A model generated the notes under the pieces. That model had not been told where the DNA came from, made no database searches, and was given only the letters and a program-made list of their open reading frames with translations. Positions 23,497 to 34,865 of a stretch of DNA of 64,000 bases are shown one piece after another (within the stretch, counting starts at the first letter, position 1; every line of letters starts with the position of its first letter). Source of the stretch: Primulina eburnea. Taxonomy: Eukaryota; Streptophyta; Magnoliopsida; Lamiales; Gesneriaceae. Made by a program: the position numbers and the translations under genes. The DNA is taken from assembly GCF_022965805.1 (NCBI RefSeq), contig NC_133108.1, forward strand, positions 37,459,551 to 37,523,550, written 5' to 3'.

Positions 23497-26400
23497 ATGT
23501 GCTTGCAGGTAACAGGTACAGATAGAAATTCAATATGGTATTTGGACTACGGTTGCTCACGACATATGACAGGAGATGCAAATGTGCTATCTCAACTGAC
23601 CAAATATAGTGGTCCAAACATCAGCTTCGGAGATAATTCCAAAGGTAAAACCGTGGGTAAGGGTAAGATTATCCATGGTAACTTTACTATTAAAGATGTT
23701 TTATTGGTAGAAAATCTAAAGTATAACTTGATTAGTATAAGTCAATTATGCGACAATGGATTTCTAGTACAGTTTGATAAAAACTCATGCTCAGTTAAAA
23801 CATCAACTGATGAAATCATACTAACTGACAAACGATGTGGAAACACATAAAAAGTTAGTTGGAATGAACAGCCTCATGCACCAGTCTGCTTCATTGCTTC
23901 AAATTCGTCTCAAAACTGGTTGTGGCATAAAAGGTTAAATCATTTGAACTTTAAATCCATTGCTTATCTGAGTAAACATGAACTTGTAACTGGTCTGCCC
24001 AAAATAAATTTTTCAAAAGAAAAACTTTGCTCAGCATGTCAATATGGAAAACAAGTACGATCTTCTTTCAAAAACAAGGGCTGTAAATCTTCATCCCGAT
24101 ACTTAGAACTATTGCACATGGATCTCTTCGGTCCAATTCCAGTCATGAGCTTAGGGGGAATAAAATACACCCTGGTGGTCGTAGATGACTTTTCAAGAGT
24201 TACTTGGGTTATATTTCTAAAATCCAAAGACCATACGGCTGCACAACTGATTAAACTTTTCAAAAGACTTTTAAATGAAAAATCAGTTGGGATTGATCGA
24301 ATCAGATCTGATCGAGGAACTAAATTCATCAATCAAACACTTTCAAATTTTCTAGAAAATGCTGGAATCAAACATGAGCTCTCAGCAGCAAGAACTCCTC
24401 AGCAAAACGGTGTAGCTGAGAGAAGAAATCGGACCTTAAAGGAAGCTGCTAGAACAATGCTTGCTGATTCTGGGATTTCTCAAAGATTTTGGGCAGAGGC
24501 AGTAAACACTGCGTGCTATACTCAGAACAGATCGATGATTAATAAGGATCATATGAAAACACCATATGAGATCTGGCATGGAAGAAAAAGTATAATCACA
24601 TATTTTAAAATATTTGGATGTAGATGCTTCATTCATGATAATGGTAAAAATTATTTAAAGGCATTTGATGCAAAATCTGCGGAAGGAATTTTCCTTGGAT
24701 ATTCATCAGTTAGTATAGCTTATAGAGTCTTTAATAAGAAAACTTTAAATGTTGAAGAATCTGCGCATGTTAATTTTGATGAACATGAACTAACTGACAA
24801 GCCAACTGATCAAGTTGAGCTAGCTGATCGATTGACAGATATTAGCTTGGACGATGATGATAGAGATGAAAGTCATAACAATCAAGACATCTTCCAAACA
24901 CCAGAACCAGAGATTTTAGACCAATTAAATGAGCATGAAGTCAATGACAACAAGCAGTTATTAAAGGAAACTGATAGCATTCAAATACCAGCTGGTGAGA
25001 CATCAACTGAAGCTGAAAATCACACTCAGATGCCAACTGAAGAAGTTGCAGATGCAACAAATACAGAATACAGATGGAGAAAATCACATCCACCTCATCT
25101 GGTAATAGGAAATCCATCTGATCCTGTAAGAACTCGTAATCAAATGTTAAATTTATTTATTCACTCAGCTTTTGTCTCACAACTGGAACCAAAGAAAACT
25201 GATGAAGCTCTTGCTGATCCAAACTGGGTAAATGCTATGCAAGAAGAGCTAAATCAGTTCACTCACAATAACGTCTGGAACTTAGTTCCAAGATCAACTT
25301 CAAAAACCATTATAGGTACGAAATGGGTTTACAGGAATAAGCTAAACGAGGATGGCTCAGTTATACGCAACAAAGCAAGACTAGTAGCACATGGATATAG
25401 GCAAGAAGAAGGAATTGACTATGATGAGACGTATGCTCCAGTTGCAAGATTGGAAGCAATCAGGATATTTCTTGCTTATGCATCCCACAAAAACTTCAAA
25501 GTTTATCAGATGGATGTGAAAAGTGCATTCCTAAATGGTCAGTTACAGGTAGAAGTATATGTCGAACAACCTTCAGGTTTTATTAATCACAAATTTCCTG
25601 ATCACGTATATTATTTAAACAAAGCATTATATGGTCTTAAACAAGCTCCCAGAGCTTGGTACGAAACTCTCTCAAAATTTCTAACTGATCATGATTTTTC
25701 AGTAGGATCAGTTGATAAGACCCTATTCAACTTTACTAAAAATAATCATATCTTGTTAGTTCAAATTTATGTTGATGATATAATTTTTGGGTCAACTAAC
25801 CACAAATTGTGTGAAAAGTTTGCTAAGTTAATGCATGATAAATTTGAAATGAGTATGATGGGTGGACTGACATTCTTTCTTGGACTGCAAGTGAAGCAAA
25901 TGGAAACTGGTATATTCATTAGTCAAACAAAATATGCAAAGGAGCTGCTAAAGAAATTTGGTATGGAATCATGTTCAGCAACAACAACTCCCATGAGCTC
26001 ATCAGTTAAGCTAGACATTGACGAAGGGGGAATATCAGTAGAAGCGACATTATACAGAGGATTAATAGGTTCATTGATATACCTAACAGCCAGTCGCCCT
26101 GATATTGTTTTTGATGTCTGTATGTGTGCCAGATTTCAAGTAAACCCTAAGCAATCACATTTCTCAGCAGCCAAAAGAATTCTAAGATATCTTAAGGATA
26201 CACAAAATGTTGGATTATGGTATTCCAAAGACTCCACCTTCAATTTAGTTGGATACTCAGATGCAGATTATGCAGGATGTAAGCTTGATCGCAAAAGTAC
26301 GAGTGGATCTTGTCAATTCTTAGGAGATAGACTGATCTCTTGGTTCAGCAAGAAACAGACATCTATAGCTACATCAACTACTGAAGCAGAATATCTTGCT

Positions 26401-26712
26401 GCTGGTAGCTGTTGTGCACAACTGATTTGGATTCAGCAACAACTGAAGGATTATGGAGTCAAGTCAACTGAATCGCCCATATTTTGTGATAATACAAGCA
26501 CAATTGCCATTACTTATAATCCATTTCTCCACTCAAGGACCAATCATATAGATGTCAGGCATCACTTTATCAGGGATCATGCATTGAAGAAGGATATTCA
26601 ACTAGAATATATTTCAACTGAACAGCAAGCAGCTGACATCTTCACAAAACCATTACCCGAGGCTAAGTTTTCTTATTTTAGAAATATACTTGGCTTAATT
26701 GATTTGTCTTAG
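23497..26712 (+). pseudogene. pol of S (protease damaged; IN-RT-RNase H open)
   Basis: The protease part (23497-23850) reads D-Y-G at the active site ('WYLDYGCSRHMTG') where the family has D-S-G, then meets TAA at 23848. From 23851 the same frame is open to 26712. Numbering from 23920: integrase zinc module HKRLNH...CSACQYGK; catalytic triad D68, D131, E167 (D,D-35-E); RT with YVDD at residues 617-620; RNase H; end '[12 protein letters not shown]'. This is the best-preserved retroelement enzyme block in the window. Without an upstream start or protease it would not mature on its own. Confidence 0.9.
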
Positions 26713-26788
26713 AAATTATTAATTTTGCTTCACTAACAGAATTATATGCAGAAAATAAGAACACAACAAATAAAAAAATAACACTTTA

Positions 26789-27211
26789 TTAATCATACCA
26801 ACGTTTCCAGTTTACAGAACATATCATGGCATAAACTGAATCAAGCCATGCTCTAACCCAATCATTTAATTCATAAATTCGAACTCTAGCAAATGCCCTA
26901 GATTTCGAAATCTTATCAATAACATGCCACTCCTTCCACAACAACGCCTCCAAAAGACAATCGTCTTCAACCAAATCTCTAACATGCCTAACTTCAAAAC
27001 GTGCAAGATACTTCAGTGCTCTTGCCTCCTGAGCACGAGTAGGAATAGCACCACTGTCACTAACCCTCTTTAATTCATGAATTTTCTCCCATGTTGTCAA
27101 CACCTTCTGCATGACATATCTTTCCATTTTTCTTTTGATATCTGCTAACCGAGGAGCTGATTGTTCAGTCACATGGACATGAGTACTGCTGCATGTATCA
27201 GAATCGGACAT
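26789..27211 (-). CDS. Antisense mini-gene ORF-b inside element S, unknown function
   Basis: 140 codons, intact, on the strand opposite to pol and starting MSDSDTCSSTHV. It lies between pol and the third ORF. No membrane segment; rich in charged residues and Trp. The C-terminal part carries the signature shared by all four mini-genes: LLxxxLWKEWH, then F, RIxELxxW, then W and SV. Its clear relative is 62635-63066 at the right edge (shared CSSTHV, TRAQxARxxKY, LWKEWH and DSV blocks, roughly a third to 40 percent identity by eye). A TATA box CCTATAAATAA lies about 50 bases before the ATG. It ends 77 bases beyond the pol stop, so the two genes converge. I do not recognise a family; extra antisense ORFs are known in Tat-lineage Ty3/gypsy elements. 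Confidence 0.6.
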   Translation of the reverse strand: MSDSDTCSSTHVHVTEQSAPRLADIKRKMERYVMQKVLTTWEKIHELKRVSDSGAIPTRAQEARALKYLARFEVRHVRDLVEDDCLLEALLWKEWHVIDKISKSRAFARVRIYELNDWVRAWLDSVYAMICSVNWKRWYD

Positions 27212-27260
27212 ATTGAAATATTTTGCACTAATACTGCATTACACTCTAATCACTATCATC

Positions 27261-27271
27261 TTATTTATAGG
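27261..27271 (-). promoter_or_regulatory. TATA box of ORF-b
   Basis: On the minus strand the sequence is CCTATAAATAA, about 50 bases before the ATG of ORF-b. The identical 11-mer precedes ORF-a and the right-edge ORF-b homologue. Confidence 0.5.
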
Positions 27272-27572
27272 ACAAAGACATTGGAGAAGCTGAAGAGTCT
27301 CAAGTTAATTAAAGAGGCTTTCACATATACCGAGGAATATTAAGTTATCAGTTGTTCACTATCAACTGACACTAGTTTAATTTTCATTAACAACCGATTA
27401 AATAGTATCAGTTCATAATAAATTTATGATAATTAGTTTCTTAAACAGTTTACTTGTCTACTTATCACAAATATTCTTTGTTTGCTCATAAGTTTGCAAC
27501 TGATGAATTTTACACAGATCATTATGTGCAGAAATGAAGAAAAATGACGCATCATCAAAATAAACATTTTAT

Positions 27573-27971
27573 TTATCCATAAATTTTGTAGAGAACAACA
27601 TGTTGATAAGTCTCTTCAACACTAGCTATCCACATCCTCATCCAAACAGCTAAAGCTGAGGAAGAAGTCTTGGAGAAGCTGTGAGAAGAAGCAATGCCGT
27701 TAAGGATCTCCAGCTCCTTGCGAAGCATCAGCTCATAGAGATGGCCTTCCTTGAAAGCATCCACCTCCACAGAAATATTTAAGTGCCTTCGCACCTCTTT
27801 CAGCTGGGCCATCCGCTTGAAAGTGGTAACCCTCCCAGAATTGTACAGAAGCTCCAGCTCCTGTAACTCTTCCCAATAGGGAAGACTGGCATAAAAAACC
27901 TTGTCTTCTATGGCAGCTTTTTCAGCTTCAAGCGAAAATGGAGAAACGTTTGAACTGCCTACTCCTTCCAT
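27573..27971 (-). CDS. Antisense mini-gene ORF-a inside element S, unknown function
   Basis: 132 codons, intact, starting MEGVGSSNVSPF, read antisense to the element and upstream (on its own strand) of ORF-b. It is predicted mostly helical by composition, with no signal peptide or membrane span. The relative at 61723-62145 shares 'EDxVF', 'EEL', 'ELMLRKE'/'RLMLYKE' and a C-terminal W...SVE. The LMLxKE...F...W...W...SVE arrangement is also found in ORF-b, so ORF-a and ORF-b look like an old tandem duplicate. CCTATAAATAA lies 40 bases before the ATG. Function unknown. Confidence 0.6.
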   Translation of the reverse strand: MEGVGSSNVSPFSLEAEKAAIEDKVFYASLPYWEELQELELLYNSGRVTTFKRMAQLKEVRRHLNISVEVDAFKEGHLYELMLRKELEILNGIASSHSFSKTSSSALAVWMRMWIASVEETYQHVVLYKIYG

Positions 27972-28010
27972 TTTTTTTCCTTCTGATACTTGTGACTAAT
28001 TCCTCTACTT

Positions 28011-28021
28011 TTATTTATAGG
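28011..28021 (-). promoter_or_regulatory. TATA box of ORF-a
   Basis: Minus-strand CCTATAAATAA, 40 bases upstream of the ORF-a ATG, a normal distance for a short 5' leader. Confidence 0.5.
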
Positions 28022-28495
28022 TCAAGACGAGGAAAATGAAAAGACACTTCCTTAAATGATGATTACACTACTAAGTCTCAAGATTGTCTTAATTAATCAG
28101 CATTATTTTATTTTAACGCATGTGTTTAGGGGGAATGGTGGTTTAAGAGGTTAACTGAGAAGACAGTTATTAGTGTATTCTCAACTGAAAAGACTCAACT
28201 TCACTAACTGATCGATCAGTTGACAATTTCACTAATCTTCTCATATAAGTTAATTAATTAAATCTATTATATTCCAAATCAAAAGACGTGACTGTCTGCC
28301 AAATCATGATGAATTTCAGATTATAACGTGGACACATTTTTAACCATTCAAAATTGTACACACGCTTACAGCACACGTACACACATTTCTTATTCAAAAT
28401 TTTTCCTGGACTGACACGTGTCCAATAATTCAAACAGTCACAAACAAAAAGTATTTTACCCGCTTTGATTCAAGTCAACGAATTCTACAGAAAAT

Positions 28496-30969
28496 GATTT
28501 ATCACTAATAATGACACTATATCTGTAACTATCAACGATCAGTTGTTACGTCTTTCTGAGGAATCTTTCGGAGAAATCTTTTCTCTACCAACTGATGGTT
28601 ATGTGAATTTTTCTGAAGTGAAAACTCAGGACATTGAAGAAATGCAATCCCGACTATCTGCTGATGGACAAAAAATCAAGGTTTTCGATCCAATGAAAGA
28701 ACTGAAACCAGAAATTCAGTTACTAGCTGATATCGTAGCAAAGGGAATATTAGCAAAAGCCGGCTCTTACGCTGCTCTTACACTCGAAAAATTCCAGGTA
28801 ATGACCTTAATCATGAGTGAAAAGAAAGTAAATTGGAGATGTATTCTGTTTAACATCTTGAAGAATATGCTCAAGTCATCCAAACAATCATGTGGCTTTG
28901 CTATACAGATCAGTTATCTATTAAAACTGAAAGGTTTAGTAACTGAAAATGCTGAAGTATCATCAAAATTCAAAGTTTTTACTGCCAAAAACGTCTTGGT
29001 ATCAAGGACCAAACTGGAAGTTGAATCATCACCAGTTAAGAAGGTCAAAACGACAAAAAGAAAACTGATTCTCGGTGAATCAGACACAGAGAAAACTCCT
29101 TCACCGAGCCTTGCCAAAAGACCAAGGACTAAAGGAACCAAAACAACAACCAGAATGGAAGTTTTTCAATCAGCTGATCAACAACCCATTCAAGCTATAC
29201 CCTTGCAAGTACTCTCACCTGATGAACCAGTTACCAAAGCCACGACAACAGCTAAAGTTAAAGCCCCATTAACCCTTGTGAATCACCCTACCATCTTGCC
29301 AAGGGCCAGATCTAAAGGCATAATATTAAGAGAACCAGTGCAATCAACACACTCAGGGATGGATCTTCCTCACATTCTTTCAACTGATAAAGGAAAAGGA
29401 CAGCTAGTTGAAGATTCCCGGCCATCCAATGTGATTCAAACACACATTGACCTTGTTTGGGAACAAGTCAATGCCTTTGCCACATCACAATTAAAATCTT
29501 TTGACCGTTGGAAAAGCTTCAGAACAGAAATCTTTGCTAAAGAACTAAAGCATAGATCTCAACTGAAAAAATTCATCAAATTAGAAGCAATTGTGATGAA
29601 AGTAGTCAAAGCTGCTACCATTTCACAAGCATTAGAAAGGCAAAAATACTTCTTTGATCAAATTCGCGCCAAAAAGTGAGCAAAAATGGTAGCACAGCTG
29701 AAGTCCAACTACCATCCAACAAGTCCAACCGCATACAATGATAGAGCTGTGTTCACTCAACTGGACGCAGATCTTAGTAGCCTCCAAAGGGAAATAAGAT
29801 TTTGGGAAGAAGATCAGGAACTGGTTATTCATGAAAAACCTTTCAACTCAAATCCTGGAAAAGATTCATCCTTCTCTCCACAGAAAGAACCATCTCCACT
29901 ACAGTCAACTGAAAACCCAGTTCAGGAAATGCCTCAATCTTCTCAGCAAGAACAACAGTTATACTCTGAAGAAGAACTATCTTTGGCAAACATCGATGAA
30001 ATCATTCAAGCCGTTGCATTAGAAGCTCAGTATGACCCAGTTGCTCAGTCAGCTGAACAACCAGAGCAAGATATTAAAATATCATCTGAAGCTCCAACTG
30101 AGTCACTCATTGATGAAAAAGTTATATCTGCTCAAACTGAAGACCCAACTGAAGAACCAATCCAAAATTCAGAAAAAGAGATAACTGCATCAGAAAAAGC
30201 TCAAACTGAAGTACCTGTTCAGTCAGAAATTTCTGCTGAACTAGTTACTCAAACTGACGAACTAGCAAATCCATCAGACCCTGAAACTGCTGAACATAAA
30301 GAAAGTCAGTTGCTCACTCAATCAAAAGAGAAAGAACAAAGTCCAGTTAATCCTCCACAGGAAGCCTCTATGCATGAATCATCCATATCCATCATTCAGG
30401 CAAACAGACCATTCTTTGATCAAATTCAAGAAAAAATTCCAACTCAATCTACGATTTGAACAATGGAAACTAATCAAGCATTAGTTCTTTTTGGCCAACT
30501 ATCAAAGCATTCAGATACACCCAACAAGCAACCATCAATTCAATCTACAGAAATGGATACTGTTCTTGAAGAAATTCAGAATATACAGTACAGCATGCAG
30601 TAGATGATAACTGACATCAAGAAAATTCAACACGAACAGCTGACGCATATTGTCAAATTAGATTCTTCGATTGAATTTGACTCAGCAAAATTAAAAAATC
30701 TTCAAGCCAACATGGACTCTCTTAGCAAGACTGTTCAAGAAATGAAGCAAGGGCTAATTGGATCATTCTTTACAACTCAGAATATAATCAGTCAGGGAGT
30801 TGAGCGACTGGAAACCTCTGTTTCTAATCAAATCACATCGCTACAAACCTCCTTCACAACTGTCGCCTCAAGTATCTCAGCAGATGTAAAACTATTATCC
30901 ATTGACGTTCGAAAGTTATCAGACCAAATGGAAATGTTTGACAAAAAAGGGGAAGGACAAAGTAGCTGA
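28496..30969 (+). pseudogene. Third sense ORF of element S (env position, not a recognisable envelope)
   Basis: One frame runs from a TGA at 28493-28495 to 30969, interrupted by TGA 29677, TGA 30457 and TAG 30601. All three internal stops could derive from CGA or CAG by C-to-T change. The N-terminal globular part includes 'GEIFSLPTDGYVNFSEV' and 'VNWRCILFNILKNML'. The middle is a long low-complexity Gln/Glu/Pro/Thr/Ser region and the C-terminus is a coiled coil (about 30604-30960). I recall this family as very numerous in Dorcoceras gene sets. The homologous N-terminus seems missing upstream of 28496. There is no signal peptide or transmembrane helix, so calling it an envelope would be by position only. 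Confidence 0.7.
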
Positions 30970-31000
30970 AGAAGATCTAATCAAATTATTCTCAAATTTT

Positions 31001-31110
31001 ATGTTATCTACAAGGAATCCAGACATTATACTTTCAGTTTTTATGTTATCTACAAGGAATCTAGATATTACATTCTCAGTTTTTATGTTATCTACAAGAA
31101 ACCCAGTTAT
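31001..31110. repeat. 42-bp tandem repeat before the 3' LTR of S
   Basis: Three starts of 'atgttatctacaagraa' at 31001, 31043 and 31085, the last unit incomplete. Confidence 0.85.
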
Positions 31111-31185
31111 TTTATAATTCAGCTGCATAGTCTACAAAGAGCTCAGCTATCCGATCTTAAATCACTTGGTTTTGTCAAACACCAT

Positions 31186-31197
31186 AAAGGGGGAAAT
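31186..31197 (+). other. Polypurine tract of S
   Basis: 'aaagggggaaat' directly before the 3' LTR. Confidence 0.85.
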
Positions 31198-32154
31198 TGT
31201 TGGAAACAAGATTCTGGAGTTTGACAAAACGTAAATCAATCAATTAACAAAATATGAATCAACTGATGTGCACAAGCATATTCGGCAACTGAAGACAGTT
31301 GACACAATGATACGAAGTAAAATGATCAGTTGAAAGTGATCAGTTAAAAACAGAATGTCTTAAAAGCTTCTCAACTGAAGACATCTCGGGAAAGACCAAA
31401 GGAGACAAACGAATAACAAGAGTGTCGCACCTCGATCACTACATAACAGAACAATGTGTTTCGGCTATTGCATTTAGGACGCCGTATCACAATCAATGAA
31501 GAGAACATTGCCCAAGGAATGATGAAGAAGCAATCAACGGATACTAGAATTCAAATGCATATAAAAGTTACCGTTGAAAAAGAAGTATAAATATAACTGA
31601 AGAACAGCAGATGAACTAGTGACAATCATTCAATCTTAAGCTTGCTGTTACTCTGTCAAAATCTTAGCTCACTCTCATTTGAATTATTCGTAGCAATCAA
31701 GGCTACAATTTGAGCTTATTAGCACTCTCTAAAAAGTTGTTAGACTCAATTGTGCAAATATCAGTTACGTACTGAAAACATTGTGTATAACTAAGAGTTT
31801 CAGTTTTGGCAGTTGTAAGTCCAAACTGAAGTAGGTCTGTACAAGTGTTGTATTTGATCAAAGTCTTTTAGTGAATATCCTATCCTTGTGATAGAAGGGG
31901 TGACGTAGGAGTAATTAAATTCTCCGAACATCCTGAAACAACTCTTGCATATTTATTTCAATTTTTGTATTCTATCTTTCAGTCAGTTACTTTCCGCAAC
32001 TACTCCAGTTTAACTGATTGTTATTGACCAACAAGATTCCGAGTTTCAGTTTGTAACTAAACTGAACTCAAATATTCTTAAAGAACAATTTTAAGAGTGA
32101 GTATTTATTCAACCCCCCTTCTAAACACTCTTAGTGTGATAACCGATCCTATCA
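31198..32154 (+). repeat. 3' LTR of S
   Basis: 957 bp, about a dozen differences from the 5' LTR by eye, followed by actta. Confidence 0.93.
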
Positions 32155-32448
32155 ACTTATTTTATGAATTAAGATTATTAATGAATTTACTAACAAAATA
32201 AAATAATAATAAAAAGATGTAATTGTCAATTTATAATACAAAATTAAAATTTATTTTTTTTTTTAAATAAGTGGAATATGAATAACACTCCCTGAAAATA
32301 CCTAATTTATTGAAACATGTGAATTTCAATAGCTTTTAAAACCTAATGAACATAAACCAATTTAATAATTATCGAGCTATCTTGAGAAACAATTACGTTA
32401 AAACAAAAGTTTTGCCAGTGCGGATTTCTGGACCTAACAAATTCTTTC

Positions 32449-32630
32449 AGAGTAAGTTTTTTGTGAGACAATCACACGAATCTTTATCTGTGAGATGATT
32501 CGACTTTACCGATATTCACAATAAAAAGTAATATTTTTAGCATAAAAAGTAATATTTTTTCATGAAGGACCCAAATAAGAGTCCGTATAACAAATTACGA
32601 CCCGTGAGACCGTCTCACATAAATTTTTAT
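32449..32630 (-). repeat. Palindromic MITE copy
   Basis: Full-length, moderately diverged ('gtgagacaatcacacgaa' at the left palindrome). Confidence 0.65.
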
Positions 32631-32899
32631 CATTCTTTTATGTTTATTACATGTAGATTAATTAATTAATTACAAGCACGTACTGAATATTTTAAATTTG
32701 TGCTAGTGATTATTTTTTTAGTTGCAGTACAAAAATTATATTGACTAATTATTGTGAGACTGACGAGAGTCGACTCAATTTTTATTTGGAATCAAAATTA
32801 ATATTTTTATGATAAAAAGTAAAATGTTTGGTTAATTGTATCAATATTAAAAAAAAAGTACTTTTTGTATATTTTCGGTTTTTTGATATTTAATCAAAG

Positions 32900-33405
32900 A
32901 GTAGGTCTCATGTGAGACCGTCTCACGGATCTTAATCTGTGAGACGAGTCAATCCTACTCATATTCACAATAAAAAGTTATTCTTAGCATAAAAAATAAT
33001 ACTTTTTGATGGATGACCCAAATAAGAGATCCGTCTCACAAATACCAGGGACGGATTTAGTGTAGGGCGAACGGGGGCCACGGACCCCCCCAAAAAAATT
33101 TAAAAAAAATTTTTAGCGACGGTTGTGACGGACACCGTCGCAAAATGCGCGACGATTTTATCAACAACCGTCGCTATATGGCGGCCACGGCCCCCCCAAA
33201 TATTTAAAAAAAATTTTGTAGCGACGGTTATATAGAAACTGTCGCGGTTTAGCGACGGTTTTAATTCCGCGACGGTTTATTGTAACCGTCGCCATACTGC
33301 GACGGTTTTAGAGAAAACCGTCGCAAAGGTGGCCCCCCAATGCCAAAATCCTAGATCCGTCCCTGACAAATACGACCCGTGAGACCGTCTCACACAAATT
33401 TTTGC
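32900..33405 (-). repeat. Palindromic MITE split by a hAT MITE
   Basis: The left part (32900-33045) and right part (33366-33405) are one MITE copy interrupted at 'acaaatac', which is duplicated on both sides of the insertion. Confidence 0.8.
33046..33365. mobile_element. 320-bp hAT-type MITE nested in another MITE
   Basis: The ends are CAGGGACGGAT and its exact inverse ATCCGTCCCTG. The 8-bp target duplication acaaatac flanks it perfectly (33038-33045 and 33366-33373). CAGGG termini with 8-bp duplications are the hAT signature. The interior has G/C-runs near the ends and repeated gcgacggttt/aaaccgtcgc palindromes like those inside the CACTA element. No coding capacity. Confidence 0.88.
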
Positions 33406-33957
33406 CTTAATCAAATTGTACTTGAACTGATATTTTATATATTGTTTAGATGTATAAGATAAGACGAGTAAAGTCAAACGGCTAGCATGATGAGGCGGCT
33501 TAATCAACCCAACTCGAGCTCGTGAATTTCTTTCGAGCTTGACTCATTCAATTTCTCTTTATGTTGACAATAACGTGAGGAGAGAAATTTTTAAATTCAG
33601 TCAAAAGTCTATAAATTAATAAAAATGTAATTATGAAAGAAATGGGAAATGTGTCAATGACTATTATTTTAGAGAGCAATAGCGAATAGTTCTCTCCTGA
33701 AAATTCATAACCACGTGCATATGAATAATGAAACCATACTTGGAGTTATAAATTCGAAGTTATGAATTTTAAATTCATTTATTAACTGTGTAAATCAGTT
33801 TGACGATGAATTTTAAATCTCAAATATTTATTTTCGAATCATTGTGATGAACTTCAAATATATCTTACATAGACTATTTTCGAACAATTCACTTAAATAT
33901 TTTCTCAAATCGGAAGCTTTCATTCAAACCCTAATTAAATACTTGGATTTTTTATTT

Positions 33958-33961
<4 letters not shown>

Positions 33962-34009
<48 letters not shown>
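33962..34009. repeat. (TA)n microsatellite in the guanylate kinase promoter region
   Basis: About 24 TA units, ending about 20 bases before a TATA-like sequence. Confidence 0.95.
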
Positions 34010-34013
<4 letters not shown>

Positions 34014-34027
34014 TTGGATTGTATTTT

Positions 34028-34037
34028 ATATATAAAT
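34028..34037 (+). promoter_or_regulatory. Candidate TATA box of the guanylate kinase gene
   Basis: 'tatataaata' lies upstream of a C/T-rich leader-like stretch (34120-34260). The leader would begin around 34065. The choice is tentative because of the adjacent TA repeat. Confidence 0.35.
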
Positions 34038-34865
34038 AATATTTTTTAATTATTATTAAGAAGAAAAGGTGAGAAACCGAAAGCGGACATGGTCCAAGAA
34101 TTCCAAGCTGTGTGTTATGCCACCGGCATCCACCTCTCTCCCACGCACAAACAAATACACACGGTCTCTGGATTATATATTATCGTAGCCTCTCGACATT
34201 TCCTTGCAATTTCTTCATCTTTTTCTATCCATCCAAAGTTTTCTTCTCTCTTTTGTTACTGTGGTGGATCAGATCACCACCTCAAGAAAAACCCACCGCC
34301 AAACGTGAAAAGTTTGAGCCCCTCAGTATTTACGTAAAGTTCCCCTTTTTCTTGGTGTTTTTCAGTTTTAATATTTAATTTGAGTATTTGACCTTGTCGT
34401 GGTCGCTAGATTGAGGTGGGTTTTCTTCTTCTTGTAGTTATTTATGGTTAGGGATGTTCCTTAGCGAAATTTATTGGTTGGTTTCATTACTTTCTCGCAT
34501 GTTGGTCGAAACTCAATGCAGTTCTCGGCTTCTTTCTCGAAGTCAGCACAATGTGTTTTGGGTCGTTTCTGTTTTCCATTTGTTATTTTGTGCGGCATTA
34601 GAATCTTTGATTTCGGTTGTTTTTTGAGATCGTTTCTTGCTTTTATATGTTTGATTTAGGTCAATCATTATGTATCGATATGTTAATGAAGGATAATTTG
34701 TAAACGGGTTTGAAGGGTTAAATTTTTTTTATGACCTTTTAATCTTCGGTTGGATTTGAAATATTTTGTTGCTATGAGCTTCGGATATTAGTTCTCTTCT
34801 GATCCATTGCTTTGTAATTTTACACATAACAGATTCAACCTTGATTGGGTGGATCACCTTTATCA

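Larger units (their letters stand above)
20548..32154 (+). mobile_element. Ty1/copia retrotransposon S (SIRE/Maximus-like, 11.6 kb)
   Basis: Long LTRs (20548-21505 and 31198-32154; TGTTGG...TATCA) are flanked by target duplication actta (20543-20547 and 32155-32159). It has an initiator-Met primer site and a polypurine tract. Order: gag, pol (PR, IN, RT, RNase H), two antisense mini-genes, a third sense ORF, 3' LTR. Size, long LTRs, primer type and an extra ORF after pol match the SIRE/Maximus lineage. LTRs differ at about a dozen positions in 957 by eye, which suggests insertion within roughly the last million years at commonly used plant rates. gag, early pol and the third ORF contain stops. 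Confidence 0.93.

Noticed and set aside
28543..28545. Start of the third ORF of S at this point
   Set aside because: The codon is TTG, not ATG, and the homologous reading continues upstream to the TGA at 28493.
28496..30969. Retroviral envelope protein
   Set aside because: No signal peptide, no transmembrane helix and no fusion or cleavage site; only the position is env-like.
34089..34378. Two overlapping frames upstream of guanylate kinase
   Set aside because: They lie in the C/T-rich leader of the gene; composition explains them.
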